Shown here: positions 1 to 8,533 of the stretch, piece after piece | Numbering within the stretch: the first letter of the stretch is position 1 | How the letters are laid out: each line of letters starts with the position of its first letter | The notes under the pieces: model-generated | The model's database searches: none | What the model saw: only the letters and a program-made list of their open reading frames with translations | Told to the model about the DNA's origin: nothing | Program-made: the position numbers and the translations under genes | NCBI RefSeq assembly: GCF_023370115.1 | Contig: NZ_CP097160.1 | Location: forward strand, 372,001 to 436,000 | DNA from: Gulosibacter sediminis | GTDB taxonomy: Bacteria > Actinomycetota > Actinomycetes > Actinomycetales > Microbacteriaceae | DNA length: 64,000 nt | Reading direction: 5' to 3'

Positions 1-162
1 CATCGCGGCGGCGATGAAGGGCGACATGACCGAGTAGGCGGTCCATTCGTACCACTCGAGCACGTTGCCGACGGTGCTCGAGAGCAGCGAGCGGCGACGG
101 TCGGCGAGGGAGATCGTGGTTTGGGTCGACGGTGACGGGTCGAGTGAGGTCGTCTGTGCCAT
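1..162 (-). CDS. MFS (MHS-type) transporter, N-terminal fragment
   Basis: This is the first 54 codons of a minus-strand gene that continues beyond the left edge. It starts at an ATG (160-162) preceded by an AAAGGA ribosome binding site. After a short polar N-terminus the protein reads GNVLEWYEWTAYSVMSPF, close to the first membrane helix of metabolite:H+ symporter-type MFS proteins (usual form GNxLEWYDFxxY). The complete protein would therefore be a 12-helix inner-membrane importer of a small organic acid, betaine-like compound or osmolyte. It diverges from the GntR-family gene at 425, which is a plausible regulator. The substrate cannot be told from this fragment. Confidence 0.75.
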   Translation of the reverse strand, partial: MAQTTSLDPSPSTQTTISLADRRRSLLSSTVGNVLEWYEWTAYSVMSPFIAAAM

Positions 163-424
163 CACGGCGTCCTTTCATCGGTGTCGCGCTCGACAGTGCG
201 CGCGGCAAGGTGGTGGGGCGGGGATTTGGCTGCGGCGCGTCAGTGCACCGGGTCGATGTGCTGGCGACGTTGCCGAGTCGGGTCGGGGATGGGCATCCCG
301 CGATAGAGAGCATCGTATGCCAGTATTGTCGCCAATTCCACTTGGATCTCTCGGATTTTCTGGAAGTTACTCCAAAAATGGCGCCAAAGAAGCGGTGGTT
401 GTCGGACTCCGGAATAATCGAAGC

Positions 425-1099
425 ATGGCATCTGAGTCGATGAACCTCGCGCCCGCCGCGCACGGGCAGACGGGTGAGCATATCGCGCAGCTGCTGCGCG
501 ACGACATTCTCGCGGGGGAGTTCCTGCCGGGCGCGCGGCTCGGGCAGGTTGATCTTGCCGAGCGGTACGGCACGACGCGGGCGCCGATCCGCGACGCCCT
601 GCGCATCCTCGCTGCAACGGGCCTCGTCTCGCACGTCGCGAACGCCGGGGCGCGGGTCACCCGGTTGAGCGCCGACGAGTGCGCCGAGCTCTATCGGATG
701 CGCGAGCGAATCGAGCCGCTGCTATTCGAATACACCCTGCCGCAGCTCAGCGGGGAGCAGCTTGCTGAACTGCAGCGGCTCGCCGACGAGATGGCGGAGA
801 CCGAGGATCCGGAGCGATTCGTGCAGCTCGATCGGGAGTTTCACGACATCACGTACTCGCCCGGCTCGACGCATCTGCTTGCCGACACGGTGCGAAACCT
901 CTGGGATCGCACCCAGCACTATCGGCGCCAATACGTGAACAACGCGCGGCCGCACGGTGACCGCGCGTCGGATCACGACCACCAACTGCTTGTGAAGGCG
1001 TGCGCCGCGCGCGACGTCTACGAGGCCGGCCACATCATCGAGTTGCACGTGCGTCGCACGCGCCTCAACCTCGCCGAGCATCCCGAGATTTTCCGCTAA
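425..1099 (+). CDS. GntR-family regulator, FCD domain
   Basis: 224-residue transcription factor. Residues about 15-80 form the GntR winged helix-turn-helix (AERYGTTRAPIRDALRIL is the recognition region). Residues about 90-210 form the all-helical FCD ligand domain, with metal- or ligand-binding histidines in DREFHD, DHDHQLL and ELHVRRTR. The reading frame is open from base 65, but family alignment favours the ATG at 425, or the one at 440 five codons later. It lies between a divergent MFS gene and the APC-permease operon that starts 94 bp downstream, so it probably controls one or both. Its effector domain resembles the regulator at 22370 (shared LW-x-x-TQ-x-YRR and LH-x-RRTR), which suggests related ligands. 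The upstream region has TTGGA (342-346) and TCCAA (371-375) arms. Confidence 0.85.
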   Translation: MASESMNLAPAAHGQTGEHIAQLLRDDILAGEFLPGARLGQVDLAERYGTTRAPIRDALRILAATGLVSHVANAGARVTRLSADECAELYRMRERIEPLLFEYTLPQLSGEQLAELQRLADEMAETEDPERFVQLDREFHDITYSPGSTHLLADTVRNLWDRTQHYRRQYVNNARPHGDRASDHDHQLLVKACAARDVYEAGHIIELHVRRTRLNLAEHPEIFR

Positions 1100-1193
1100 C
1101 CATCGACTGAATCAAGAATTTCAGTGGCCATATAAGGAAGCGCTGTTGTAACGTACCTTTCACAACCACGCATTGCGGATGAAAGGCCATCCC

Positions 1194-2633
1194 ATGGCAC
1201 ATGACGACGTCGTCACCACCACCAGCGCGCCAGCAAAGCGCCCGCTGCACACCTGGGAAATCACGGCGATTTCCATCGGCTTCATGGGCCCCGTTATGGC
1301 GATGTCGCTCAACGGCATCGGTGTTGCGGGACTCGTCGGCAAGGCCGTTCCCTTTACCTTCCTCATCTCGTTCATCGGCACGCTGCTCGTCGCCTACGGT
1401 TTCGTGCGCCTCACCCGCCGCATCACGCACGCCGGCTCGGTCTACGCGCTCGCCGGCATCACGCTCGGCCCGCGCGCCGGCTTCTTCGGCGGCTTCGCGC
1501 TGCTCGGCACCTACATCTTCTTCGCGGCCTGCATCGTCGGCGCCTGCGCCGTGTTCTTCGAGGCGATGCTCGGCGAGATGGGCGTCGTCATGGCCCCGGG
1601 CACATGGATGATCGTCGCGGTCGTCGTCGGCGTCATTGCGCTCGTGCTCAACCTGCGCGAGTCGGCGATCGTCGCCCGCACGCTGCTCGGCATCGGCTTC
1701 GTCGGCATCGCCGCGATGCTCGTGCTCGCCGTCGTGATCCTCGTCACCATCGCCACCGGCAACGCCCCGGTCAGCACCGGCATCGACCTCTCGACGCTCA
1801 CGCCGGGCGACGCCCCGATCACCGCGATCATGACCGCCTCGGTCTTCGGCTTCCTCAGCTGGGCCGGCTTCGAGTCGGGCTCCTCGCTCGGCGAAGAAAC
1901 CGACAACCCGAAGCGCGTCATCCCGCGCTCGCTGCTCATGGCGGTCATCATCGGCGGCCTCGTCTACGTGTTCATGATGTTCGCGCAGACGCTCGGCTTC
2001 GGCACCGACGCCGCCGGCATCGAGGCGTTCGCGAGCGCCGCATCCACCCTCACGACGCTCGCGTCGACCTACATCGGCCCGTGGTTCGCGATCCTCATCT
2101 CGATCATCGCGTTCCTCGTGGCGTTCGGCGCGTTCCTCAGCTCGTCCACCGCCGCATCCCGCCTGCTTTTCGCGCTCGCGCGTGACGGCTTCGGACCGAA
2201 GCGCCTCGCCAGCCAGCACCCCGTGACCAAGGTGCCGACGGTCGCCGTCTCGGTCGCGGTCGTGCTCACGACCCTCATGGCGCTCGCGCTCGGCGCGTTC
2301 GGCGCCACGAGCGTCGACGCGTACTACTGGTACGCCACCATCGGCACGCTCTGCATGGTCATCGCCTACGGCATGACCTCGGTCGGCGTCATCCGCCACA
2401 CCTTCCGCCCCAACTCGGGCATCGCGAAGTGGGAGCTCATCTTCCCGCTCGCCGCCCTCGTGTACCTGGTCTACGTCTACGTCATTCAAGTGGCTGGCCA
2501 GGTCGCCCCGTATACCTACTTCCCATGGATCGCCGGGGCCTGGTGCCTCGTCGGCCTAATCATCGTGGTGAGCTGGCCCGCGCTCGCGAAGCGCATCGGC
2601 GGCCGCCTCACCATTGAGGAGATTGACGCATGA
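1194..2633 (+). CDS. APC-superfamily amino acid/amine permease
   Basis: 479-residue integral membrane protein of the amino acid-polyamine-organocation superfamily, with about 12 hydrophobic helices. The N-terminal helix has the family pattern (WEITAISIGFMGPVMAMS). SWAGFESGSSLGEETDNPKR around residue 220 matches the conserved helix 6 region that contacts substrate. The start at 1194 follows GAAAGG (1181-1186); an in-frame ATG 21 bases earlier has no good ribosome binding site. The stop overlaps the next start (ATGA), so it is translationally coupled to the glutamine-synthetase-like gene. It is probably the importer for the amine or amino acid degraded by the downstream enzymes. The exact substrate is unknown. 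Confidence 0.85.
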   Translation: MAHDDVVTTTSAPAKRPLHTWEITAISIGFMGPVMAMSLNGIGVAGLVGKAVPFTFLISFIGTLLVAYGFVRLTRRITHAGSVYALAGITLGPRAGFFGGFALLGTYIFFAACIVGACAVFFEAMLGEMGVVMAPGTWMIVAVVVGVIALVLNLRESAIVARTLLGIGFVGIAAMLVLAVVILVTIATGNAPVSTGIDLSTLTPGDAPITAIMTASVFGFLSWAGFESGSSLGEETDNPKRVIPRSLLMAVIIGGLVYVFMMFAQTLGFGTDAAGIEAFASAASTLTTLASTYIGPWFAILISIIAFLVAFGAFLSSSTAASRLLFALARDGFGPKRLASQHPVTKVPTVAVSVAVVLTTLMALALGAFGATSVDAYYWYATIGTLCMVIAYGMTSVGVIRHTFRPNSGIAKWELIFPLAALVYLVYVYVIQVAGQVAPYTYFPWIAGAWCLVGLIIVVSWPALAKRIGGRLTIEEIDA

Positions 2634-3955
2634 GCACCAACCCGCAGCAGCCCCAGCAGCCCGACGACGACGAGCTCGTCTTCCTCGCGACGAGCGATCT
2701 CGCCGCCCGCACGAAGGGCCGCGCGATGCGCGCCGCCGACTTCGACTCGGGCACGACGCTCGGCTGGGTGCCGGCGAACCTCGGCATCGGCCCGCTCGGC
2801 CACATCGTCGAGGGCATCCCATACGGCTCCTCCGGCGATCTCCGCCTCAAGCCCGACCTCAGCTCGCGCACCCGCATCGACGGCGTGCCGGGGCGCCCGC
2901 CGCTCAACCTCGTCTTCGCTGACATCGTCGAGACGGATGGCCGGCCGTGGGAGTCCTGCCCGCGCACCTTCCTCAAGGATGCGGTGGCTGAGCTCGAGCG
3001 CGACTTCGGCCTCACGGTGACCTCGGCCTTCGAGCACGAGTTCGTCGAGCTGAGCGCGACGAGCGACGCCCATCCGTTCTCGCTGCAGGACTTCCGCAAC
3101 GCCGAACCGGTCGGCTCGCAGCTCGTTGATGTGCTGCACCGCGCTGGCGTCGACCCCGAGAACTGGCTGCCCGAGTACGCGCCCCACCAGTTCGAGATCA
3201 CGGTGAAGCCGTCCGACCCGCTCACGGCGGCCGACCGCGCCGTGCTCGTGCGCGACATCGTACGCGACGTCTACGAGGCGAACGGCCGCAGCGTCAGCTT
3301 CGCCCCGACGAGCGCCCCGGGCTCGGGCGGCAACGGCGTGCACGTGCATTTCGGCCTCTACGGGCCCAACGGTGAGTCGCTCGTGTTCGACGCGAGCCGC
3401 GACGGCCGCGTCTCCGAGCTCGCGGGCCGCTTCGTCGCCGGCATTATCGCCCACGCCCCGGCCATGACCGCGCTGTTCGCGCCGCTCGTCACGAGCTACG
3501 ACCGGCTCTCGCCGCACAACTGGTCGACCGCATCCGCCTTCCTCGGCCTGCAGAATCGCGAGGCGCTCGTGCGCGTCTGCCCGACGAACGAGATCGACGG
3601 CCGCGACCCCGAGCGCCAGCTGCACTTTGAGTTCCGCGGCGGCGACATCGGCGCGAACCCGTGGCTGCTGCTCGGCATGATTCTGCGCGCGGGTATCGCC
3701 GGCCTGCGCGAGGAGCTCGACCCGGCCCCGGTCATCCACGGCGAGATCGACCTCGAGGGCGAGCACCGCGACCTGACGTGTCTGCCGAAGAGCCTGCCCG
3801 AGGCCATCGAGACGCTGCTCGCCGACGAGACGGTGCGCGGCTGGTTCTCGCCGAACCTCATCGACACGTTTGTCGCGATCAAGCGCGACGAGCTCGAGCA
3901 GGTCGAGCCGCTCAGCCCGGCCGAGCGCTGCGAGGTGTACAACCGTGTTTTCTAA
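2630..3955 (+). CDS. Glutamine synthetase-family ligase (gamma-glutamyl-amine synthetase-like)
   Basis: 441-residue GS-fold enzyme. These use ATP to join the gamma-carboxylate of glutamate to ammonia or an amine. The catalytic-domain signatures are visible: a GNGVHVHFGLY stretch (ATP and metal binding), EHEFVEL (metal-ligand glutamates) and the C-terminal HFEFRGGDIGANPWLLLG. It belongs to the divergent GS group used in polyamine or ethanolamine glutamylation and in FluG-like proteins, not housekeeping GlnA: it is shorter, and the GlnA adenylylation region is not recognisable. It sits between an APC permease (4-bp overlap) and an amidohydrolase (11-bp overlap). Amine gamma-glutamylation is inferred from this context; the true substrate is not determined. 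Confidence 0.8.
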   Translation: MSTNPQQPQQPDDDELVFLATSDLAARTKGRAMRAADFDSGTTLGWVPANLGIGPLGHIVEGIPYGSSGDLRLKPDLSSRTRIDGVPGRPPLNLVFADIVETDGRPWESCPRTFLKDAVAELERDFGLTVTSAFEHEFVELSATSDAHPFSLQDFRNAEPVGSQLVDVLHRAGVDPENWLPEYAPHQFEITVKPSDPLTAADRAVLVRDIVRDVYEANGRSVSFAPTSAPGSGGNGVHVHFGLYGPNGESLVFDASRDGRVSELAGRFVAGIIAHAPAMTALFAPLVTSYDRLSPHNWSTASAFLGLQNREALVRVCPTNEIDGRDPERQLHFEFRGGDIGANPWLLLGMILRAGIAGLREELDPAPVIHGEIDLEGEHRDLTCLPKSLPEAIETLLADETVRGWFSPNLIDTFVAIKRDELEQVEPLSPAERCEVYNRVF

Positions 3956-5108
3956 CGTCGACCCGGGCGCGCGCCTCGACGACGTCGAGCTCTTCGACCA
4001 TCACTGCCACGGCGTCGTCACGAACGACCTCGAGCGCGACGAGTTCGAGGCGCTCATCTCCGAGTCCTCGCGCCCCGCGACCGCCGGCACGACCCGCTTC
4101 GACTCGCAGGTCGGCTTCCAGATCCGCGCGAAGTGTGCGCCCGTGCTCGACCTCGAGCCGTTCGCGACGCCCGAGGCGTACCTCGCCCGGCGCCGCGAGC
4201 TCGGCGCCGACGAGGTGAACGCGCGTCTCCTGCGCGCCGCGAACATCCGCACCCTCGGCATCGAAACCGGCCACGCCGCCGACACGATCAACACCGTCGA
4301 CGACATGGCGCGGCTCACCGGCGGCACGGCCCACGAGATCGTGCGCCTCGAGCGCCTCGCCGAGCAGGTTGCCGAGGCCGCGCACGACTCGGGCACGACG
4401 GCGGCCGAGCTGCTCGAGGCCATCGAGGCCGAGCTGGATGCGCGGCTTGCGCACGCGGTCGGCGTCAAGTCGATCGCGGCGTACCGCATCGGCCTCGACT
4501 TCGACGCCGCGCGGCCCGCGCACGCTGAGGCGGTCGCCGCGGCCGGGCGGATGCTCCAGGCGAGCGCGCCGCTGCGGCTCGACGACCCGGTAATGATTCG
4601 CCACCTCATCTGGCTCGCCATCGACCGGGCGAGCGTGCTGCAGTTCCACATCGGCTACGGCGATGACGACGTCGATCTCGATCGCTGCAACCCGCTGCTG
4701 CTCACGAAGCTGCTGCGCGCATCTGCCGACACCGGCGCCCGCTTCGCGCTGCTGCACTGCTACCCGTTCCACCGCGAGGCGGGCTACCTCGCCGACGTGT
4801 TCCCGCACGTCTACTTCGACGTCGGGCTCGCCGTGAACTACACCGGCGCCCGCTCGGCCGCGATCGTCGCCGAGTCGATCGAACTCGCGCCGTTCGGCAA
4901 GATCCTGTTCTCGAGTGACGCGTTCGGCGCGGCCGAGCTCTACTACCTCGGCACCGAGCTGTTCCGCGCTGGCCTGGCCGAGACGCTCCGGCGCTTCCAT
5001 GAGGTCGACGGCTGGCCCGTCGACGAGTGCCGTCGCGTGGCCCGCATGATCGGCTACGACAACGCCGCCCGACTCTATGGCGTCGACGACCGGGAGGCGG
5101 GCCGGTGA
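3945..5108 (+). CDS. Amidohydrolase, FluG N-domain / nodulin-6-like
   Basis: 387-residue metal-dependent hydrolase of the amidohydrolase-2 superfamily. The N-terminus carries the HxH metal motif (FDHHCHG, His20 and His22). Other likely ligands are the His residues of FHIGYGDDD and LHCYPFHREAGY and the Asp of FSSDAFGAAE near the C-terminus. The start is a GTG (3945) inside the end of the GS-like gene, giving an 11-base overlap and tight coupling. In fungal FluG proteins an amidohydrolase of this type is fused to a GS domain; here the two are adjacent separate genes. Likely role: hydrolysing or releasing a gamma-glutamyl or amide intermediate made by its partner. This function is inferred. Confidence 0.8.
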   Translation: MFSNVDPGARLDDVELFDHHCHGVVTNDLERDEFEALISESSRPATAGTTRFDSQVGFQIRAKCAPVLDLEPFATPEAYLARRRELGADEVNARLLRAANIRTLGIETGHAADTINTVDDMARLTGGTAHEIVRLERLAEQVAEAAHDSGTTAAELLEAIEAELDARLAHAVGVKSIAAYRIGLDFDAARPAHAEAVAAAGRMLQASAPLRLDDPVMIRHLIWLAIDRASVLQFHIGYGDDDVDLDRCNPLLLTKLLRASADTGARFALLHCYPFHREAGYLADVFPHVYFDVGLAVNYTGARSAAIVAESIELAPFGKILFSSDAFGAAELYYLGTELFRAGLAETLRRFHEVDGWPVDECRRVARMIGYDNAARLYGVDDREAGR

Positions 5109-6298
5109 GCGAGGCACTCGACACCCTGCGCGAGCAGTGGCTCACCGCGCTCGCGGCCGAGCTTCCCGGCGCCGTGCAGTTGCGCCGCGAACTTCACCAG
5201 ACCCCCGAGCTCAGCGGCGCCGAGGCCGGCACCGCGAAGCGCGTCGCCGAGGCAATGGGCATCGAGATCACGCCCGTCGCCGACACCGGCGGTTACGGCC
5301 GCATCGGCCCGCGCACCGGCCCGAGTGTCGGCCTGCGCGGCGAACTGGATGCGCTGCCCGTTGCCGAGGCGACCGGCCTTGACTGGTCGTCGACGAACGG
5401 CGCGATGCACGCGTGCGGGCACGACGTGCACCTCGCCGCGCTCACCGCGGTGGTGCGCGCGGCCCGCGGGCTCGAGCTGCCCTACGCACTCGTGCCGCTG
5501 CTGCAGCCGCGCGAGGAGGCGTATCCCTCGGGCGCCCGCGACATCGAGGAGGCCGGCGTGCTCGGCGCGCAACGCGTCGCACACGTCATCGGCGTGCACG
5601 TGCATCCGGGCGTCGCGCTCGGTGCCGTGTCGACCGGCGCGGGCTTCGTCAACGCCGAGGCCGGCGAGCTCGAGATCGAAGTCGCGGGCCAGGGCGGCCA
5701 CGGCGCATATCCGCACGCGGGCGCCGACGTCGCGGCCGCGGTCGCACAGATCGTCATGGGCCTACCCGAGATGCTGCGCCGCGTCGTCGACCCGATGGAG
5801 CCGGTTGTCATCAGCGTCGGCACGATTCAGGTCGGCAACGGCGCGGCGAACGTGCTGCCCGACCACGGGCGCATCCTCGCGACGATCCGCACGACGGGGC
5901 CCGGCACGACCGAGCGGCTCGTCGAGGCGATCAGCCGCTTCGCCGCGGCGCAGGCCGCGGCGTATGACTGCACCGGCACCCTCCGCCACACCGAGGGCGA
6001 GCCGGCGCTCATCAACGACCACGAGCTCGTCGAGGTGCTCGACGCCGAGATCGAACGGGCCGAGCTACGCCCCACCGAGCCGATGCGCTCGCTCGGCGCC
6101 GACGACTTCTCGTTCTTCAGCGAGGTCGTGCCGAGCGCGATGTGTTTCGTCGGCGTGCGCAGCGCGGGTAAGGCCTCGCTGCACGACGCGACGTTCCTGC
6201 CCGACGACGGCGCGCTCGAGCGCGTCGCGCGCACGTTCGTCGCCGGCTACCTCGCCGCCTGCCAGCGCCTCGAGGCCGCGGGGGTGTCGGGTGAGTGA
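5105..6298 (+). CDS. M20-family amidohydrolase (aminoacylase/carboxypeptidase-like)
   Basis: 397-residue zinc- or manganese-dependent amidohydrolase of the M20D (IAA-amino acid hydrolase, hippurate hydrolase) type. Metal-binding residues are seen in MHACGHDVH (Cys104, His106), in the acidic PREEAYPSGA loop (catalytic Glu region) and in HGAYPHAGAD, the lid-domain histidines. A GTG start overlaps the previous stop (GTGA). It would cleave an N-acyl or gamma-glutamyl amide, giving a free amino acid or amine for the aminotransferase and decarboxylase further down the operon. Family confidence is high; the substrate is unknown. Confidence 0.88.
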   Translation: MSEALDTLREQWLTALAAELPGAVQLRRELHQTPELSGAEAGTAKRVAEAMGIEITPVADTGGYGRIGPRTGPSVGLRGELDALPVAEATGLDWSSTNGAMHACGHDVHLAALTAVVRAARGLELPYALVPLLQPREEAYPSGARDIEEAGVLGAQRVAHVIGVHVHPGVALGAVSTGAGFVNAEAGELEIEVAGQGGHGAYPHAGADVAAAVAQIVMGLPEMLRRVVDPMEPVVISVGTIQVGNGAANVLPDHGRILATIRTTGPGTTERLVEAISRFAAAQAAAYDCTGTLRHTEGEPALINDHELVEVLDAEIERAELRPTEPMRSLGADDFSFFSEVVPSAMCFVGVRSAGKASLHDATFLPDDGALERVARTFVAGYLAACQRLEAAGVSGE

Positions 6299-7184
6299 CC
6301 AGGCCGCGGCCGACCGCAGCGTCGCCGAGCTCATCAAGCTGCACTTTGCTGAATTCACGGCGGCCGAGAAGCGCACCGCCCGCGCGCTCGTCGCCGACTA
6401 CCCGGCGGTCGGGCTCGGCACCGTGACGCAGCTCGCCGAGCGCGCCTCGGTGAGCAGCGCGACGATCGTGCGCTTCGCCCAGTCGCTCGGCTTCGACGGT
6501 TTCCGCGAGTTTCAAGACCGCCTGCGCCACGAGCTCGGCACGCGCGAGGACTCGGCGCTGAGCCAGGCGCTGCGGCGCGAATCCGCGTCGGGTAGCGTCA
6601 AGGTCGGCACGCTCGCGGCCTCGCAGCGCGCCTTCACCGAGGGAATTGAGCGCACCTTCGACTCGCTCCGCGATGACGAGGTGCGCCAGCTCGTGAGCTG
6701 GCTCGCCGACCCGAAGCTGCGCATCACGGCGCGAGGCGGGCTCTATTCGGGCCTGCTCGCGCAGCACCTCGTGAAAGAGCTCCTGCTGTTCCGCCCGAAC
6801 GTGCTCGAATGCCCGCGCGACCCGGTCGAGCTCGCGACGCAGCTTGTCGACACCGGCGCGAAGACCGACGTGTGGGTCGTGTTCGACTTCCGCCGCTACA
6901 CCACCGAGACCGAGCGCATCGTGCGGCAGGCGAAGTCGCACGGCGCGCGCGTCGCACTCATCACCGACCGCTGGCTTTCGCCGATCGCTGCCATCGCCGA
7001 CGTCGTCATGAGCTGTCGCGTCGAGGCGAACGGCCCCTCCGACAGCCTCGTGCCGGGCCTCGCCCTCGTCGAGGGTCTCTGCGAGCTCGCCGTCGAGCAG
7101 CTCGGCGACGCGGGCATCGCGCGCCTGCGCCAAATCGATCCACTGCGCACCGCACTCGAGTCGGGCATCCGGGAGGACTCATGA
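6291..7184 (+). CDS. MurR/RpiR-family regulator with SIS domain
   Basis: 297-residue regulator. Residues about 15-90 are the RpiR helix-turn-helix (TQLAERASVSSATIVRFAQS, then GFDGFREFQ). The remainder is a SIS phosphosugar-binding-like domain: RITARGGLYSGLLAQHLVKE is the first nucleotide-fold segment, followed by VWVVFDFRRYTTET. It begins with GTG at 6291, overlapping the M20 gene by 8 bp, and ends in an ATGA overlap with the aminotransferase. It is therefore co-transcribed with the enzymes and likely autoregulates the operon. SIS domains usually bind phosphorylated sugars, so the effector is unclear in an amine operon. RpiR members in amino-acid clusters are common in this phylum. Confidence 0.85.
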   Translation: MSDQAAADRSVAELIKLHFAEFTAAEKRTARALVADYPAVGLGTVTQLAERASVSSATIVRFAQSLGFDGFREFQDRLRHELGTREDSALSQALRRESASGSVKVGTLAASQRAFTEGIERTFDSLRDDEVRQLVSWLADPKLRITARGGLYSGLLAQHLVKELLLFRPNVLECPRDPVELATQLVDTGAKTDVWVVFDFRRYTTETERIVRQAKSHGARVALITDRWLSPIAAIADVVMSCRVEANGPSDSLVPGLALVEGLCELAVEQLGDAGIARLRQIDPLRTALESGIREDS

Positions 7185-8503
7185 CCGCGCCCCAGGCACT
7201 CACCGACGCTGCGCGCGAGGTCGAGCTCGCCGCCTACGCCGACGACCAGAATGCGGTGGCCGGCGTCGAGCACCTCCGCTTCTTCCCGCTCGTGGTCGCC
7301 TCGGGCCACGGCTGCACGCTCGTCACGCCCGCGGGCCGCGAGCTGCTCGACTTCTCGGCGAGCTGGACCGCCTCGGCCTTCGGGCACGGTAACCCGGGGA
7401 TTGCGGATGCGGTGCACGCGGCCGCGCTGCGTGGCGCCGGTGCCTCGGTGCTCTCGTCGGCCGTCACCGAGACGACCCGGCTCGCGCAGCGCCTCGTCGA
7501 CCTCGTGCCGGTGCGGCTCGCCGAGCGCGCCTACCTCGGCCTCGGCGGCACCGACGCAAACACGGTCGCCATCGCCGCCGCCCGCAGCGCGACCGGCCGC
7601 GCGGGCATCCTGTCGTTCAGCGGGAGCTACCACGGCGGGCACGGGCCCTCGGCCGCCGTCTCGGGCATGGGCGTCGAGCCCGGCGCGAGCGCGCACGGCC
7701 ACGTGCTCGAGTACCCGGTCGACGCGGCCGGCCTCGAGCGCGTCGCCGAGGAGCTCGAGGCCGCGCTCGCCCCGCGCGAGACCGCCGCGGTGATCGTCGA
7801 GGCGGTGCAGTGCGACGGCGGCGTGCGCGTGCCCCACGCCGACTTCTTGCCGACGCTGCGCCGCGCGTGCGAGGACACCGGCACGCTGCTCATCGTCGAC
7901 GAGGTGAAGGCGGGGCTCGGCCGCACCGGCCGCCTGTTCGCCTTCGAGGCGAGCGGTATCGAGCCCGACCTCGTTACGCTCGGTAAGTCGCTCGGCGGCG
8001 GCCTGCCGCTCTCGGCCGTCGTCGGCCCGGCGTCGGCGCTCGGCTCGCCGCGCGCATCCGCCCTGCTCACCACCGCGGGCAGCCCGGTGCCGGTCGCCGC
8101 GGCCCACGCGGTGCTCGACCTGCTCGCCGACGGCACGCTCGCCCGCAACGCCGCCGGGCTCGAGGCGCCCGCGCGGCAGCGGCTCGCCGAGGCCCGGGCG
8201 GCCGGGCGGCCCGGTGCCGCCGCGATTACCGAGGTGCGCGGCCGCGGCCTGCTGCTCGGCGTCGAGTTCGGTGACGCCGGTGGCAGCACGGGCGCCGAAC
8301 TCGCCGCCCTCACCGTGTACCGCGCGTGGGAGCTCGGTTGCGTGCTCTACGTCGTGCGCGACAACGTGCTCGAGATCACGCCGCCGCTCGGCATCACGGC
8401 CGCCGAGTTCGAGGCCGGCCTCGACGTGATCCTCCGCGCCGCCGACGACGCGGTCGCGGGCGACGTGCCCCGCAGCATCCTCACCGAATTCGGCGGCTGG
8501 TAG
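7181..8503 (+). CDS. Class III PLP aminotransferase
   Basis: 440-residue fold-type I PLP enzyme of the omega-aminotransferase (GabT/ornithine aminotransferase/DAPA) class. Visible elements are the phosphate-binding GLGGTDANTVA near residue 120, SGSYHGGH near 148, the cofactor Asp in LLIVDEVKAGLGRTGRLFAFE (Asp240) and the Schiff-base lysine in TLGKSLGGG (Lys269). It acts in the cytosol, moving a terminal amino group to a keto acid to give an aldehyde. It overlaps the RpiR gene by 4 bp and precedes the decarboxylase by 30 bp. That order fits a diamine or omega-amino acid route, in which the decarboxylase makes a diamine that is then transaminated. Substrate not determined. Confidence 0.9.
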   Translation: MTAPQALTDAAREVELAAYADDQNAVAGVEHLRFFPLVVASGHGCTLVTPAGRELLDFSASWTASAFGHGNPGIADAVHAAALRGAGASVLSSAVTETTRLAQRLVDLVPVRLAERAYLGLGGTDANTVAIAAARSATGRAGILSFSGSYHGGHGPSAAVSGMGVEPGASAHGHVLEYPVDAAGLERVAEELEAALAPRETAAVIVEAVQCDGGVRVPHADFLPTLRRACEDTGTLLIVDEVKAGLGRTGRLFAFEASGIEPDLVTLGKSLGGGLPLSAVVGPASALGSPRASALLTTAGSPVPVAAAHAVLDLLADGTLARNAAGLEAPARQRLAEARAAGRPGAAAITEVRGRGLLLGVEFGDAGGSTGAELAALTVYRAWELGCVLYVVRDNVLEITPPLGITAAEFEAGLDVILRAADDAVAGDVPRSILTEFGGW

Positions 8504-8533
8504 CCGCACCCGCCCTTCTCGAAAGGAACGACA

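Noticed and set aside
65-424. N-terminal extension of the first GntR gene
   Set aside because: The extension covers the divergent MFS start and promoter and has no homology-like features; start placed at 425.
1065-2489. Long minus-strand open frame (474 codons) opposite the APC permease
   Set aside because: Composition is Arg/Glu/Asp/His repeats typical of the antisense of a GC-rich gene; the plus-strand permease has clear family motifs.
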